From Planctomycetota bacterium (GTDB lineage: Bacteria; Planctomycetota; UBA1135), in the NCBI GenBank assembly GCA_002705055.1, contig PAHY01000046.1, positions 1 through 44,154 on the forward strand: a stretch of 44,154 bases of DNA, given 5' to 3'. How positions within the stretch are numbered: the stretch's first letter is position 1; each line of letters opens with the position of its first letter. Positions 18,731 to 28,661 of the stretch are shown piece by piece. Made by a program: the position numbers and the translations under genes. Below the pieces are notes generated by a model, which did no database searches, was not told the origin of the DNA, and saw nothing but the letters and a program-made list of their open reading frames with translations.

Positions 18731-21700
18731 ATGTTGAAAGCCGTCATCCGTTTCTCCCTGCGCTACTCGTCGCTGGTCCTGATCGCTGCGGCCATGCTCC
18801 TCGGCTATGCCGGAAACCGCCTCCCTCAGATGGGCGTCGACGTGTTCCCGGAGCTCAACGCCCCGACAGTGACCATCATGGCGGAGGCCGGCGGACTTGC
18901 CGCAGACGAGGTCGAGCAATACGTGACATTCCCCATCGAGACCGCGGTGAATGGAATGTCAGGAGTGCGGCGCGTCAGGAGCTCGAGCGCCATCGGGCTC
19001 GGCATCATCTGGATCGACCTGAACTGGGGAGCGGATCTGATCGATGCGCGCCAACTCGTCTCCGAGCGGCTCGTCGCGGCGAGAGAGAACCTACCTGACG
19101 GAGTCGAGCCCTTCATCACTCCCATCACTTCCATCGCCGGGGAGATCATGCTGATATCGCTGTCATCCCCGGACGGCTCCGTGGACCCGATGCAGCTCCG
19201 CTCCTTCTGCGAGTTCGAACTGCGGAACAAGATCCTCGCTGTGCCAGGTGTCTCGCAGGTCGTCGCCATCGGCGGCGACATGCCTGAGTACCAGGTCAAC
19301 GTCGACCAGGAGCGCCTTCGCCTTTATGACCTGACGATCTCCGATGTGGTCCAGGCAGCCGACGGGGCTCACAGCACCGCCAGCGGCGGCTACCTCGTCA
19401 ACGTCAACAGCTTCGAGATCCCGATCCGCCAACAGAGCCGGGTTTCCGCGCCCGAGGACATCGCCAATACGATCGTCAAGTTTCACGAAGGCACACCGGT
19501 CACCATCGGCCAAGTCGCCGACGTCGCTCTTGGCCCCGCGATCAAACGCGGCACAGCTTCGGAGGGTGGAGATACGGCCGTCATCCTTTCGATCCAGAAG
19601 TCACCGGGCACGAACACTCTCGCGCTAACCGCCGAGCTCGACGACCTGTTCGACCAAATCGAGCCCACCTTGGCAATGGGCATGGTCCTCAATCGCGATG
19701 TCGTTCGCCAATCCCACTTCATCGATCGCGCTGTCGACAACGTGACCAAGGTGCTCGGCGAGGCTGTCTTGATCGTCCTCGCGGTACTCGTCCTGTTCCT
19801 CCTGAACTTGCGGACCACGTTGATCACGTTGACCGCGATCCCGCTCTCCTTGGCTGTCGGCCTCCTGATGATGGATGCGATGGACCTCGGCCTGAACGTG
19901 ATGACCCTTGGCGGACTCACCGTTGCCATCGGGGTCCTCGTCGACGATGCCATCATCGATGTGGAGAATGTGTTCCGCAGGCTCAGGCAGAACCGGGCAT
20001 TGGACGCGTCGCAGCGTCGGTCGACAACGGACGTCATCTTCGATGCCAGCAATGAGATTCGCCCGGCGATGGTCTTCGCCACAATCATCATCGTCATGGT
20101 CTTTGTGCCCCTGCTCTTTCTGCAGGGGCTCGAGGGACGGTTCTTTCAACCACTAGCCCTCACCTACATGATCTCGATCGTGGCTTCCCTGGTCGTGGCA
20201 TTGACGGTCGTTCCGGCAATGTGCAAGTTCCTGCTCAAGGGACGTTTGACGGGTAGAGGCGAGCGCCAGGAAGGATTCCTTGTTCGCGGACTCAAGCGGG
20301 TATATGAACCGGCGCTGCGTGCCTCGATACGGCTGCGTGCATGGGTGCTCGGAGCGGCCGGCATACTCACAGCGGGCGCCCTTCTGCTCGCAAGCACCTT
20401 CGGCAGTTCCTTTCTCCCCTCTTTCAACGAAGGGACCTATACGGTCTTCCTGCTCGCTCCTCCGGGGACGTCGATCGTCGAGAGTGACCGACTCGCGACG
20501 GAGGTCGAGAATCAGCTTATCCAGGTGGAGGGTGTCCGATCCGTTTCCCGTCGGACCGGCAGGGCGGAGCGCGACGAGCACGCGGAGCCGGTCAGCAACT
20601 CCGAGCTTGAGGTGACGCTTGAGGACGGCGCCGATCGACTCGTGGTGCGTGATGAGATCGACCAGATTCTTGCAGCGGTTCCAGGCATCACCACCACCGT
20701 CGGCCAGCCCATCGAGCATCGCCTCAGCCATGTGCTTTCGGGCACTCCAGCGGCGATTGCGATCAATGTATTCGGAGAGGATCTTTCCCGCCTTCGCGCG
20801 GTCGCGAAAGAGATCGAAGCGGAGCTCCAGGCCCTGCCCGGAGCTCGTGATGTCAACGCCAACCGGGAAGTCATGATCACTTCGCTCCCGATCCGATACC
20901 GCCACGCCGAACTTGCCGCAGCTGGCCTGAGTCCGGCAGACGCCGCCGAACAGGTCCGGGAGGCCATCTACGGCGAGGTCGTCGACACGGTAAACCAAGG
21001 GGTCCGGCAGTACGACCTCGTGGTTCGGCTCGCGCCGGACGAGCGTGAGTCCGTGCAACAGGTCCGCGACCTTCTCCTGCGCGGCCGCGGCGGCGCCACC
21101 GTGCGCCTGAGCGACGTCGCGGATATCGGCCCAGAGCGGTCCAGCAATCTCATCACACGGGAGAATGCTCAGCGCAAGGCTGTGATTTCCCTCAACGTCG
21201 CCGAAGGGGCGAACCTAGGTGACCTCGTCGCTCAGGTGCAGGAACGCGTCGACCCGATCGTGCAGGGAGCCGGAATGACCGTCTCGTACGGCGGCCAGTT
21301 CGAAGCTCAACAATCCGCATCGCGCACGATCCTGATCGCCGGAATCGCGATCGCTCTGGTCATGTTCATGCTGCTTCAGATCTCGACGGGCTCCATGCGG
21401 GCGGCAGCACTCGTGATGCTCAACATGCCCCTCGCACTCATCGGTGGCATCGTCGCCATCTTCGTCACGGCAGGAGACGGAGTCGCACTCAACGCTCTTG
21501 CTCTGGCTGGGATTGGCGGCCCGTATGTCCCGCCGATCGTTTCCATTGCGAGCCTGGTCGGCTTCATCACCCTCTTTGGCATCGCCGTCAGGAATGGCAT
21601 TCTTCTCATCAATCATTACAACCACCTAATGGATACCGAGGGGGTCCCGCTCGGAGAAGCGATTGTCCAGGGTTCGATGGAACGCCTGGTTCCGATCCTG

Positions 21701-21931
21701 ATGACTGCGATCTCGGCAGTCCTTGGCCTGTTGCCGCTGGCTCTGGCGGCCGGCCAACCAGGCAGCGAGTTGCTCGCGCCACTTGCGATCGTCACGCTCG
21801 GAGGTCTGCTGACCTCCACAGCTCTCAACCTGATTATCGTTCCGGCGGGGTACTCGCTCGTATTCGGGCATCGGCCCGATCGACATCCAAAAACATCTAG
21901 CCCTTCACCAGAAGTTCGAACCACGTCATGA
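18731..21931 (+). CDS. HME-family RND efflux pump (CusA/CzcA-like)
   Basis: A 1066-residue inner-membrane proton antiporter with the usual RND plan: TM1 near residues 10-27, a large periplasmic loop, TM2-6, a second loop and TM7-12. The opening (MGVDVFPELNAPTVTI) and DEVEQYVTFPIETAVNG are typical of heavy-metal efflux RND. The TM4 relay reads VDDAIIDVENV with D405, D406, D410 and E412, different from the DFG..VDG.VVM.E motif of the CzcA pump at 25527. This indicates another subclass and probably another substrate. The substrate cannot be read directly; neighbouring His-rich proteins and a CDF gene suggest divalent cations. The stop overlaps the next gene by 4 bp. Confidence 0.92.
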   Translation: MLKAVIRFSLRYSSLVLIAAAMLLGYAGNRLPQMGVDVFPELNAPTVTIMAEAGGLAADEVEQYVTFPIETAVNGMSGVRRVRSSSAIGLGIIWIDLNWGADLIDARQLVSERLVAARENLPDGVEPFITPITSIAGEIMLISLSSPDGSVDPMQLRSFCEFELRNKILAVPGVSQVVAIGGDMPEYQVNVDQERLRLYDLTISDVVQAADGAHSTASGGYLVNVNSFEIPIRQQSRVSAPEDIANTIVKFHEGTPVTIGQVADVALGPAIKRGTASEGGDTAVILSIQKSPGTNTLALTAELDDLFDQIEPTLAMGMVLNRDVVRQSHFIDRAVDNVTKVLGEAVLIVLAVLVLFLLNLRTTLITLTAIPLSLAVGLLMMDAMDLGLNVMTLGGLTVAIGVLVDDAIIDVENVFRRLRQNRALDASQRRSTTDVIFDASNEIRPAMVFATIIIVMVFVPLLFLQGLEGRFFQPLALTYMISIVASLVVALTVVPAMCKFLLKGRLTGRGERQEGFLVRGLKRVYEPALRASIRLRAWVLGAAGILTAGALLLASTFGSSFLPSFNEGTYTVFLLAPPGTSIVESDRLATEVENQLIQVEGVRSVSRRTGRAERDEHAEPVSNSELEVTLEDGADRLVVRDEIDQILAAVPGITTTVGQPIEHRLSHVLSGTPAAIAINVFGEDLSRLRAVAKEIEAELQALPGARDVNANREVMITSLPIRYRHAELAAAGLSPADAAEQVREAIYGEVVDTVNQGVRQYDLVVRLAPDERESVQQVRDLLLRGRGGATVRLSDVADIGPERSSNLITRENAQRKAVISLNVAEGANLGDLVAQVQERVDPIVQGAGMTVSYGGQFEAQQSASRTILIAGIAIALVMFMLLQISTGSMRAAALVMLNMPLALIGGIVAIFVTAGDGVALNALALAGIGGPYVPPIVSIASLVGFITLFGIAVRNGILLINHYNHLMDTEGVPLGEAIVQGSMERLVPILMTAISAVLGLLPLALAAGQPGSELLAPLAIVTLGGLLTSTALNLIIVPAGYSLVFGHRPDRHPKTSSPSPEVRTTS

Positions 21932-22416
21932 CTCAAATCGACAAATCCCTAGGAACCACGGCGCTGATGACCGCGGCGCTACTCCTGCTTCTCGGCTGCG
22001 GAGAACCGGAGGAATCTGCTTCCGCCAAGAACAATTCCGAAAGCCATGAAGGCCACAATCATGAAACCAGTGAAAATTCTGATGCTTCTCACGAGCATGC
22101 CTCGGGCGAGCTGACCTCTCTCGGATCCATCGAACTGGCTGGCGCTTCTTTCTCCGTTTCCTTAACCAAGGACGTCAAGCCCTCTTCGGTCGCCCATCTC
22201 GAGTTGGAGCATGACGAAGGCCCGATGCCGACCGCAATCCGCTTCTGGATTGGCAACGAGGCGGGGACTGGAGCCCTGAAGTCCAAGGCGGATGCGCATG
22301 AAGACCATTTCCACGGTGAAACAGAGACTCCCTCCGATCTGACTGGAGCAAGTTTGTGGATCGAAGTCGAATCTTCCGACGGCAAACGCACCGCTGGTTC
22401 CCTAAAGTTTGATTGA
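21928..22416 (+). CDS. His-rich periplasmic lipoprotein
   Basis: A 162-residue protein with lipobox LLLLGC (Cys near residue 25). An unstructured, His/Glu-rich stretch follows (ESHEGHNHETSENSDASHEH), then a small beta-rich domain (about 65-162) that contains a second cluster, DAHEDHFHGE. This fits a periplasmic buffer or chaperone that hands divalent cations to the efflux complex, as small His-rich proteins do in czc/cus loci. No named family is recognised. The start overlaps the pump stop (ATGA), so production is coupled to the pump. Confidence 0.7.
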   Translation: MTQIDKSLGTTALMTAALLLLLGCGEPEESASAKNNSESHEGHNHETSENSDASHEHASGELTSLGSIELAGASFSVSLTKDVKPSSVAHLELEHDEGPMPTAIRFWIGNEAGTGALKSKADAHEDHFHGETETPSDLTGASLWIEVESSDGKRTAGSLKFD

Positions 22417-22426
22417 TCGGGATTCG

Positions 22427-23416
22427 ATGCGCAGCCATAAGCACCAGAGGCTGCCACGAGGGACCAAGCCACTTGCTTGGGCCATTGCAATCAACGTTCT
22501 GTTGACAGTGGCCCAAGTGGTCGGCGGCGTCCTGTCCGGAAGCCTATCCCTGATCGCAGATGCCCTGCACAACCTGAGCGATGCTGGCGGGTTGATGCTT
22601 GCGCTCATTGCCCGCCACGTCTCCAGACGAGCGCCAGATGAAAAGCGCACCTTTGGCTACGGCATGGCCGAGGTCGTGGGCGGCCTCATCAATCTAACCT
22701 CCATTATCGTGATCGCCGGATTCCTGATGATCGAGGCACTTACCCGGTCGTTTGACCACCCTGAGATCATGGGCTGGCCGGTCATGTTTGTCGCGGGCAT
22801 CGCCCTTATGGTCGACCTCGCGACCGCTGCTTTGACGTATTCCATGTCAAAGGAGAGCCTGAATTTCAAGGCCGCATTCCTGCACAACGTCTCTGACGCT
22901 CTCGCTTCGGTTGCCGTCATCGCCTCGGGCGCGCTCGTCATCCTGTTCGGCTGGTATTGGACGGACCTCGTGGTCACGGTTGGAATCTCGCTCTACATCG
23001 TCTGGCTATCACTGCCTGCGCTCAAGAAGTGCATTCGAGTGCTTCTGGCAAGTGTTCCGGAGGGAATCTCTCTACGCGAGGTCGCGGCCGTGATAGAGAA
23101 CACGGACGAAGTCAGGAGTGTATCCCACCTTCATGTCTGGTCCGTCGATGAGGGGACAGTCGCGCTCCAGGCAATCGTCGAGATGCGAGCCGAAGCCTCG
23201 CTGCAGGATGCGGCTCTGTTACGGGAGCGACTCTGCAAGCGCCTGAAAGCCGAGCATCGCATTCAACATGCCTCAATCGAGGTCTTGCCACTCGGGCAGC
23301 CCCCAGGCCTCTCACTCTCGGATGGAGAGGATGCGACGCGCCCCGTTGAGCACGATGAGCCCGGTGGCTGTTCCAATCACCAAGTCGGGAAGGTTCGACC
23401 CCGTCCACGCGACTAG
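22427..23416 (+). CDS. Cation diffusion facilitator (CzcD-like)
   Basis: About 329 residues from ATG 22427; a TTG at 22409 would overlap the previous gene. Six membrane helices contain the two HD/DD metal-site motifs of CDF antiporters, ADALHNLSDAGG in TM2 and HNVSDALAS in TM5, and the cytoplasmic C-terminal domain (about 205-295) ends in VSHLHVWSVDEG and IQHASIEVL. It should export Zn2+, Cd2+ or Co2+ from cytoplasm to periplasm. The last ~35 residues (from SLSDGEDATRP) lie opposite the end of the convergent HMA-CDF gene, a 105-bp overlap. They are atypical for the family, so the native C terminus may have been replaced when the two operons were joined. Confidence 0.92.
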   Translation: MRSHKHQRLPRGTKPLAWAIAINVLLTVAQVVGGVLSGSLSLIADALHNLSDAGGLMLALIARHVSRRAPDEKRTFGYGMAEVVGGLINLTSIIVIAGFLMIEALTRSFDHPEIMGWPVMFVAGIALMVDLATAALTYSMSKESLNFKAAFLHNVSDALASVAVIASGALVILFGWYWTDLVVTVGISLYIVWLSLPALKKCIRVLLASVPEGISLREVAAVIENTDEVRSVSHLHVWSVDEGTVALQAIVEMRAEASLQDAALLRERLCKRLKAEHRIQHASIEVLPLGQPPGLSLSDGEDATRPVEHDEPGGCSNHQVGKVRPRPRD

Positions 23417-24172
23417 CGCCCCGGCGACTATCACCCCGACATTGATCAGCACATCATTGGCCGAGAAAATCCAACTGGCCTTCATGTGGGCGCCGCCCCC
23501 TCTATGCCTGGAGATCAACAGCAGACAAGAAACATTGGCCGTGAGCGCGACCAACGCGATGGTCATCATCACCACTGATTGTGGCTCACTGCCGTAGACC
23601 AGCCGCCTCAGGACCTCGCCGAGAACGCCAATCGCCAGGGCTATTTGAAGCACGCCGGCAACATGCGCTGCACGCAATTGCATTCTCGGACCGTGTCCGA
23701 CTGCATATAACGCAAGCCCATAAACTGCGGCATCGGCGAGATTATCGAGCGACTCCCCAATCAATGCCGTCGATTCGGACAGGATGCCGGCAAACATCTC
23801 CACCAAGAAGAGCAACGCGTTGATCCCCAGCAACCAACGCAATGCGTTGGACTCCCTTCCAGACGGAGACAACGAATCGGCGAAATCGGTGGATGGTCTC
23901 GAGCCAACTGGCAGGGTCGCTTCTAGGGAAGCACCAAGCCCTAGGCCCGAAAGCCGGTCTAAGACAGCCTCGCCGCCGCCGCCATGTAAGACCTCCAGCT
24001 TGCGTCCCGCAAGGTCGAACGAAAGTCCTCGCACCTCGTCCATGCCCCCTAACGCGAGCCGAATCGTACGCTCCTCCGCCGGGCAGTCCATCTTCGGCAC
24101 GCTGAACGAACTGATCCAGATCTCCTCGGGCTCGATGGATTCGTCCGGTATGGCTCCCTTGGAGAGAGTCAT
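23312..24172 (-). CDS. HMA-CDF fusion cation transporter
   Basis: A 286-residue protein. Residues 18-85 form a heavy-metal-associated (ferredoxin-like) domain with SVPKMDCPAEE, the single-Cys MDCxxEE variant seen in Cd/Zn P-type ATPases. Residues about 108-280 form a CDF membrane domain with GESLDNLADAAVYG in the TM2 position and SANDVLINVGVIVAG in TM5, where the usual HD pair is ND. It lacks the long C-terminal cytoplasmic domain of CzcD. The N-terminal domain may deliver or sense the ion. It is the last gene of the minus-strand operon; the start overlaps the outer-membrane-factor stop by 4 bp. Confidence 0.85.
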   Translation of the reverse strand: MTLSKGAIPDESIEPEEIWISSFSVPKMDCPAEERTIRLALGGMDEVRGLSFDLAGRKLEVLHGGGGEAVLDRLSGLGLGASLEATLPVGSRPSTDFADSLSPSGRESNALRWLLGINALLFLVEMFAGILSESTALIGESLDNLADAAVYGLALYAVGHGPRMQLRAAHVAGVLQIALAIGVLGEVLRRLVYGSEPQSVVMMTIALVALTANVSCLLLISRHRGGGAHMKASWIFSANDVLINVGVIVAGALVAWTGSNLPDLVIGTATGLIVLNGARRILSIRE

Positions 24173-25530
24173 TCCTCCGCTTCCAACAGGAAGTCAAATG
24201 GGCGACCACACGCAGCCTCCAGAGCCGGGATGCTCAGCGCAACTGCTTCCAATTGATCCACGAATTCCTGCCTCGTCTGGAGGAGACGTTCTTGAGCCTC
24301 GAGGACCGATAAGAACCCCGTCTTGCCTGCAGCGAACGACTCCATGGCGAGATTCAAACTCTCTTCTCGCAGTGGAAGAAGCTCGGCTCGATACAGGTCG
24401 GCCATATCCTGTGCCAACAAGAACCTCTCGTATGCGCCGCGAACCTGCTGACTGACGGCCGTCGTCACACCGTCCAGGCGCTCCAGTGCCTTCAGATAGC
24501 GGAGTTCCGCCTTGGCGACCTGGGCTTGATTCTGATCGAAAATCGGCAGCTCCAGCTCGAGGGCTGGGCCAAGTGATACTTCGCCACCTTCGACCTCGAA
24601 GTCCAGCCCACCTCCGACGAATCGCCAAACCCGCCGACGCTCCAGGGGAACGGATTGCTCGAGAGCCAGGACTTCTTGCTTGACCGCACGCAGATCAAGG
24701 CGGTTCTCACTGGCGACGGTCAACAGCCGCTCCAACTCAAGAGTTCCGTGGTCGGAATCTGAAAGTCGGTCAGACAACTCGATCCTTTCCGGAGGCGTCG
24801 CGAGTCCCAAAACGAGAACGAGGTTCCGCTTTGCCTCACCTGCCCGGAACCTGGCGGCGCGTACGTGCGCCAGCTGCTCGAGCATCGTCGAGCGCGCGGC
24901 ATTCAGATCGACCTGGGTTGCGGCACCGGCAGCAACTCTCTCACCAGTCAAATCCAAGAATCTCTGGGCGGTCCCGAGGTTTTCCTCAGCGACGGTAAGC
25001 GCAGAAGCGGTGGCAAGAGCGGAGGAATAGGCCGACTTCGTCTGCGCCGCTACAAGCACCGCGTTCTGGCCGAGCGCTAGGATGGCGTGCTCGACCTGCC
25101 CTTCCGCGATCTGCTTGCGTATGGGCATCTGCCACAGTTCGGAAAGGTTTTGCATGACGCCGCCTTCTGTCACAACGCTCCCACCGTCTACTGGGAATCG
25201 CACAAGCAACCCCAAGGACGGGTTGGACAGCAAACCAGCCTGAACGGCATCGGCGCGACTCGAGCCGATCTCGAACATCAGCTCGCGCAGACGGGGATGA
25301 TTCAAAAGGGCAACCTGGACCGCTTCATGGCTTGTCAGACCGCCCTCCAGGAGTTCGGCCACCTGCTCACGACAACGCTCCTCCTCATTCGGCTGATAGA
25401 GCGTGGCGAATCCGGTCGCTCTTGCCACCTCATCCCGGGCTCGACCGTAGTCCGGCTCCGGATTGACGGAAGCACATCCGCCCAATGCGAGCGCGATGCC
25501 TCCAAGCGCCCAACGTCGTCGGCAACTCAT
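24169..25530 (-). CDS. Outer-membrane efflux factor (CzcC-like lipoprotein)
   Basis: A 453-residue protein from ATG 25530 with lipobox LALGGC near residue 19. The frame is open further upstream inside the pump gene, but this start gives a proper signal and a 4-bp ATGA overlap with the pump. TolC-type features: an N-terminal EAVQVALLNHPRLRELMFEIG helix, barrel strands (NPSLGLLVRFPVDGG, LGPALELELPIFDQNQAQVA) and long paired helices in two homologous halves. It would complete the tripartite Czc-type complex encoded by the same operon. It is clearly diverged from the outer-membrane factor at 15843-17267, so the two systems are not a recent duplication. Confidence 0.9.
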   Translation of the reverse strand: MSCRRRWALGGIALALGGCASVNPEPDYGRARDEVARATGFATLYQPNEEERCREQVAELLEGGLTSHEAVQVALLNHPRLRELMFEIGSSRADAVQAGLLSNPSLGLLVRFPVDGGSVVTEGGVMQNLSELWQMPIRKQIAEGQVEHAILALGQNAVLVAAQTKSAYSSALATASALTVAEENLGTAQRFLDLTGERVAAGAATQVDLNAARSTMLEQLAHVRAARFRAGEAKRNLVLVLGLATPPERIELSDRLSDSDHGTLELERLLTVASENRLDLRAVKQEVLALEQSVPLERRRVWRFVGGGLDFEVEGGEVSLGPALELELPIFDQNQAQVAKAELRYLKALERLDGVTTAVSQQVRGAYERFLLAQDMADLYRAELLPLREESLNLAMESFAAGKTGFLSVLEAQERLLQTRQEFVDQLEAVALSIPALEAACGRPFDFLLEAEE

Positions 25531-28500
25531 GCCGCCACCTCCGTCGTCGCCACCTCGGACACGGCATTCTTCATCGCGAGTTGGTAGAGAATCGGGAGCA
25601 CGAACAGGGTAAGCACGGTTGAGGTCAGGACACCCGCGACCACCACCGTTGCCAACGGACGCTGCACTTCCGCTCCTACGCCCGTCGAAAGGGCCATCGG
25701 CAGGAATCCGGCCGCGTCCGTGATGGCTGTGGCCAGGACCGGTCGAAGCCTCTGCTTGGCGGCATCCGTCACGGCAACGCCAATCTCCCGCCCGTCTTCC
25801 AAGAACCCACGGATGGCCGACACGAGGATCTGGCCGTTCAGTACGGCGATTCCTCCAAGGGCGATGAATCCGACGGCCGCGCTGACACTGAAGGGCATGC
25901 CTCGGAACCAAAGCGCAAACACGCCTCCGACCGCGGCGAATGGGATTCCCGTGTAGATCAGCAGGACCTCGCGGAGGTTCTTGAGGCTGAAGAACAGCAG
26001 GAAGAAGACCAACAGGAGCGTGACCGGGACGACGATGAGGAAACGGAGCTTCGCATTCGCCAGGTTCTCGAATTGCCCTCCCCAATCGATGACGTAGCCC
26101 TCAGGAAGCTCCAGCTCGGAGGCGATTCGCGCCTGGGCATCCTCGACGAATGATGCCACGTCTCTACCGGAAACGTTGCACTGGACTCGAATCAGCCGAC
26201 GCCCCCATTCCCGGTTGATCGTAGATACTCCTTCTTCCTCCTCCACCGTGGCAACGCCACTCAAAGGCAACCTGAACCCGGATTCCGTCGGAATCAAGGC
26301 GTCCCGGAGTGCGTCCGCGTCCGTGCGATAGGAATCGGGAAGACGTACGGCAAGCGGGAACCTCCGCTGCCCCTCGAAGACCTCCCCTACGCGGCGTGTC
26401 CCGACGACCTCGACGAAATCGAGGACCTCGCGGCCAGATACACCGACGCGAGCAAGCGCATCAGGATCGACACGGATGCGTAGAGTCGGCTGCCCAGTGA
26501 CCTGGTCAACCGCGACATCCGATTGACCGGGAATGTCCACCAGGATGCGTTGGACCTCATCACTGATCCGGACGAGTTCGTCGAAGTCATCCCCGTAGAT
26601 CTTGATCCCGATGTCGGAACGGATCCCGGAGACCATCTCATTCATCCGCAGCTCGATCGGCTGTGTCGCGATGATGTTCAGGCCCGGCAAATCGTCCACT
26701 GCCGCCTGCATCGCAGCGACCAACTCAGCCTGTGTGTCCGCCTTCGTCCAATCCTCCCGCGGCTTGAGCGACAGGAAGATGTCCGTGAGCTCCACCCCCA
26801 TCGGGTCGGTGGCGATCTCGGCCGTTCCGATGCGGCTCCACACATGGCGGACCTCGTCCTGGAATTCGTCCAGGAGAAGCTGTTCGATCCGAGTGTTGTA
26901 GCGGACGGATTCCTCAAGGGAGACTCCAGCGAGGCGAATGGTGTTCAAGACGACAGCACCCTCGCTCAATCGCGGTATGAACTCACCTCCGATGCGCCCC
27001 GCTGTCCAACCTGCAGCGACCAGAAGGAAAACGGAGGCAGCGAGAACCACCCAACGAATCTTGAATGCCAACGCGAGAAACCACGAATAGACGCGATTCA
27101 TCGCTCGAGCCAAAAAGCCTTCCCGCTCGCCAGCGCGCCGAGGCAGGAAGTAGTAACCGAGGACCGGAGACAATGTGAGCGCCACCAGGAGCGCTCCGCC
27201 CAGGGCGAAAATGAACGTCAGCGCCATCGGGCGGAACATCTTTCCCTCGATGCCCTGCAGCGCGAGTACCGGGAAAAAGACGACCATGATGATCGCCATG
27301 CCGAAGACGATTGGGCGGGCGACCTTCTTGGCTGACGCGGCAACGACCTCGAGTCGCTCCTTCCTCGTCAGAGGACGACCGAGCGCTCGAGAGCGCTGAG
27401 CCAGATTCCTCATGTTGGCCTCCGTCATGACGACGGAGCCATCGACGATGATGCCGAAATCGATGGCACCGAGACTGAGCAGGCTCGCTGCGATCGCGAA
27501 CTCGTACATGCCAATCAACGCGAACAGCATTGCCAGCGGGATGGCAAGCGCCACCAGGAGACCGGCGCGGATGTTCCCGAGCAGGACGAACAGCACGACG
27601 ATCACGAGCAAGGCGCCGGCAAGCAGGTTGTGCCGAACCGTCTTGATGACCTCGCCCGTCAGCTCGGTACGGTCGTAGACAACCTCGACGATCACGTCTT
27701 CAGGGAGCGACTTGCGAACACTCTCCAGCCTCTCCTTGAGTTCCTTCGTGACCGCCTGGGCATTCTCACCCATGAGCATAAAGGCAAGTCCAAGCACCAC
27801 TTCCCCGCGCCCATCCGCCGTCACCGCTCCCCTACGGATTTCATGGCCAATCTTCACTTCATGGGCGACGTCGACAACCCTGATGGGCGCCCCATCGATT
27901 GCGGTGACGACGATGTTCTCGATCTGCTCGATCGAGGCGACACGCCCGAGGCCGTGAACGAGTTGGGACTGACCGCCCGATGTCACCACCCCTCCGCCTA
28001 CGTTCTGGTTGTTCTCCTCCAGGGCCGTGAAGACGTCACCGAGAGTCAAGTCGTACTTGAGCAATGCCTCGGGGGCGACGACCACGTGGTACTGCTTCTC
28101 GAATCCACCCCAGGAATTGACCTCCGCTACCCCCGGGACCTTTCGCAACTCGGGCTTCACGACCCAGTCGTGAAGAGTGCGCAATTCCTCGAGGGTTCGA
28201 CCTGGGCTATCGGAACGAAGAACATAATGGAAGATCTCCCCCAAGCCCGTCGAGATCGGCCCGAGCTGCGGCCGCTCGATTCCCTCCGCCAGTTCGACGG
28301 TCGCCAGCCGTTCCGACACATACTGGCGCGCATCGGAGATACTTGTCTCATCGTCGAAAGTGGCGACGACTTGGGAAAGTCCGAATTTGGAGATCGAGCG
28401 GACATTGCTGAGTCCGGGCAGACCACCGATCGAAAGTTCCACCGGCAGGGTAAGCTGCTGCTCGACCTCCTCGGGATTCAGCGCAGGCGCAACCGTATTG

Positions 28501-28646
28501 ATCTGGACCTGAACAGGGGTCGTGTCGGGAAAGGCATCCACTGGAGTGCGGGAGGCCGAATAGACCCCACCCCCGATGAGCGCCAGCCCCAAAAGAACGA
28601 CAAGAAGTCGATTACGGAGCGCGAATTCGATGAGGCGGTCAAGCAT
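25527..28646 (-). CDS. czcA: CzcA-like HME-RND efflux pump
   Basis: A 1039-residue RND pump. The N terminus (SRTPVDAFPDTTPVQVQINT, LNPEEVEQQLTLPVE) matches CzcA/CusA. The TM4 motif DFGIIVDGSVVMTEAN places D396, D402 and E409 where CzcA of Cupriavidus metallidurans has D402, D408 and E415, the proton relay of the Co/Zn/Cd subclass. The C-terminal half has the usual QFENLANAKLRFLIVVPV block and TM8-12. The likely role is proton-driven export of Co2+, Zn2+ and Cd2+ from the periplasm. The CadC-like repressor and Cys-rich adaptor in the same operon agree with divalent soft metals. The gene begins 15 bp after the adaptor stop. Confidence 0.93.
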   Translation of the reverse strand: MLDRLIEFALRNRLLVVLLGLALIGGGVYSASRTPVDAFPDTTPVQVQINTVAPALNPEEVEQQLTLPVELSIGGLPGLSNVRSISKFGLSQVVATFDDETSISDARQYVSERLATVELAEGIERPQLGPISTGLGEIFHYVLRSDSPGRTLEELRTLHDWVVKPELRKVPGVAEVNSWGGFEKQYHVVVAPEALLKYDLTLGDVFTALEENNQNVGGGVVTSGGQSQLVHGLGRVASIEQIENIVVTAIDGAPIRVVDVAHEVKIGHEIRRGAVTADGRGEVVLGLAFMLMGENAQAVTKELKERLESVRKSLPEDVIVEVVYDRTELTGEVIKTVRHNLLAGALLVIVVLFVLLGNIRAGLLVALAIPLAMLFALIGMYEFAIAASLLSLGAIDFGIIVDGSVVMTEANMRNLAQRSRALGRPLTRKERLEVVAASAKKVARPIVFGMAIIMVVFFPVLALQGIEGKMFRPMALTFIFALGGALLVALTLSPVLGYYFLPRRAGEREGFLARAMNRVYSWFLALAFKIRWVVLAASVFLLVAAGWTAGRIGGEFIPRLSEGAVVLNTIRLAGVSLEESVRYNTRIEQLLLDEFQDEVRHVWSRIGTAEIATDPMGVELTDIFLSLKPREDWTKADTQAELVAAMQAAVDDLPGLNIIATQPIELRMNEMVSGIRSDIGIKIYGDDFDELVRISDEVQRILVDIPGQSDVAVDQVTGQPTLRIRVDPDALARVGVSGREVLDFVEVVGTRRVGEVFEGQRRFPLAVRLPDSYRTDADALRDALIPTESGFRLPLSGVATVEEEEGVSTINREWGRRLIRVQCNVSGRDVASFVEDAQARIASELELPEGYVIDWGGQFENLANAKLRFLIVVPVTLLLVFFLLFFSLKNLREVLLIYTGIPFAAVGGVFALWFRGMPFSVSAAVGFIALGGIAVLNGQILVSAIRGFLEDGREIGVAVTDAAKQRLRPVLATAITDAAGFLPMALSTGVGAEVQRPLATVVVAGVLTSTVLTLFVLPILYQLAMKNAVSEVATTEVAA

Positions 28647-28661
28647 GTCGAGGACCCTCTC

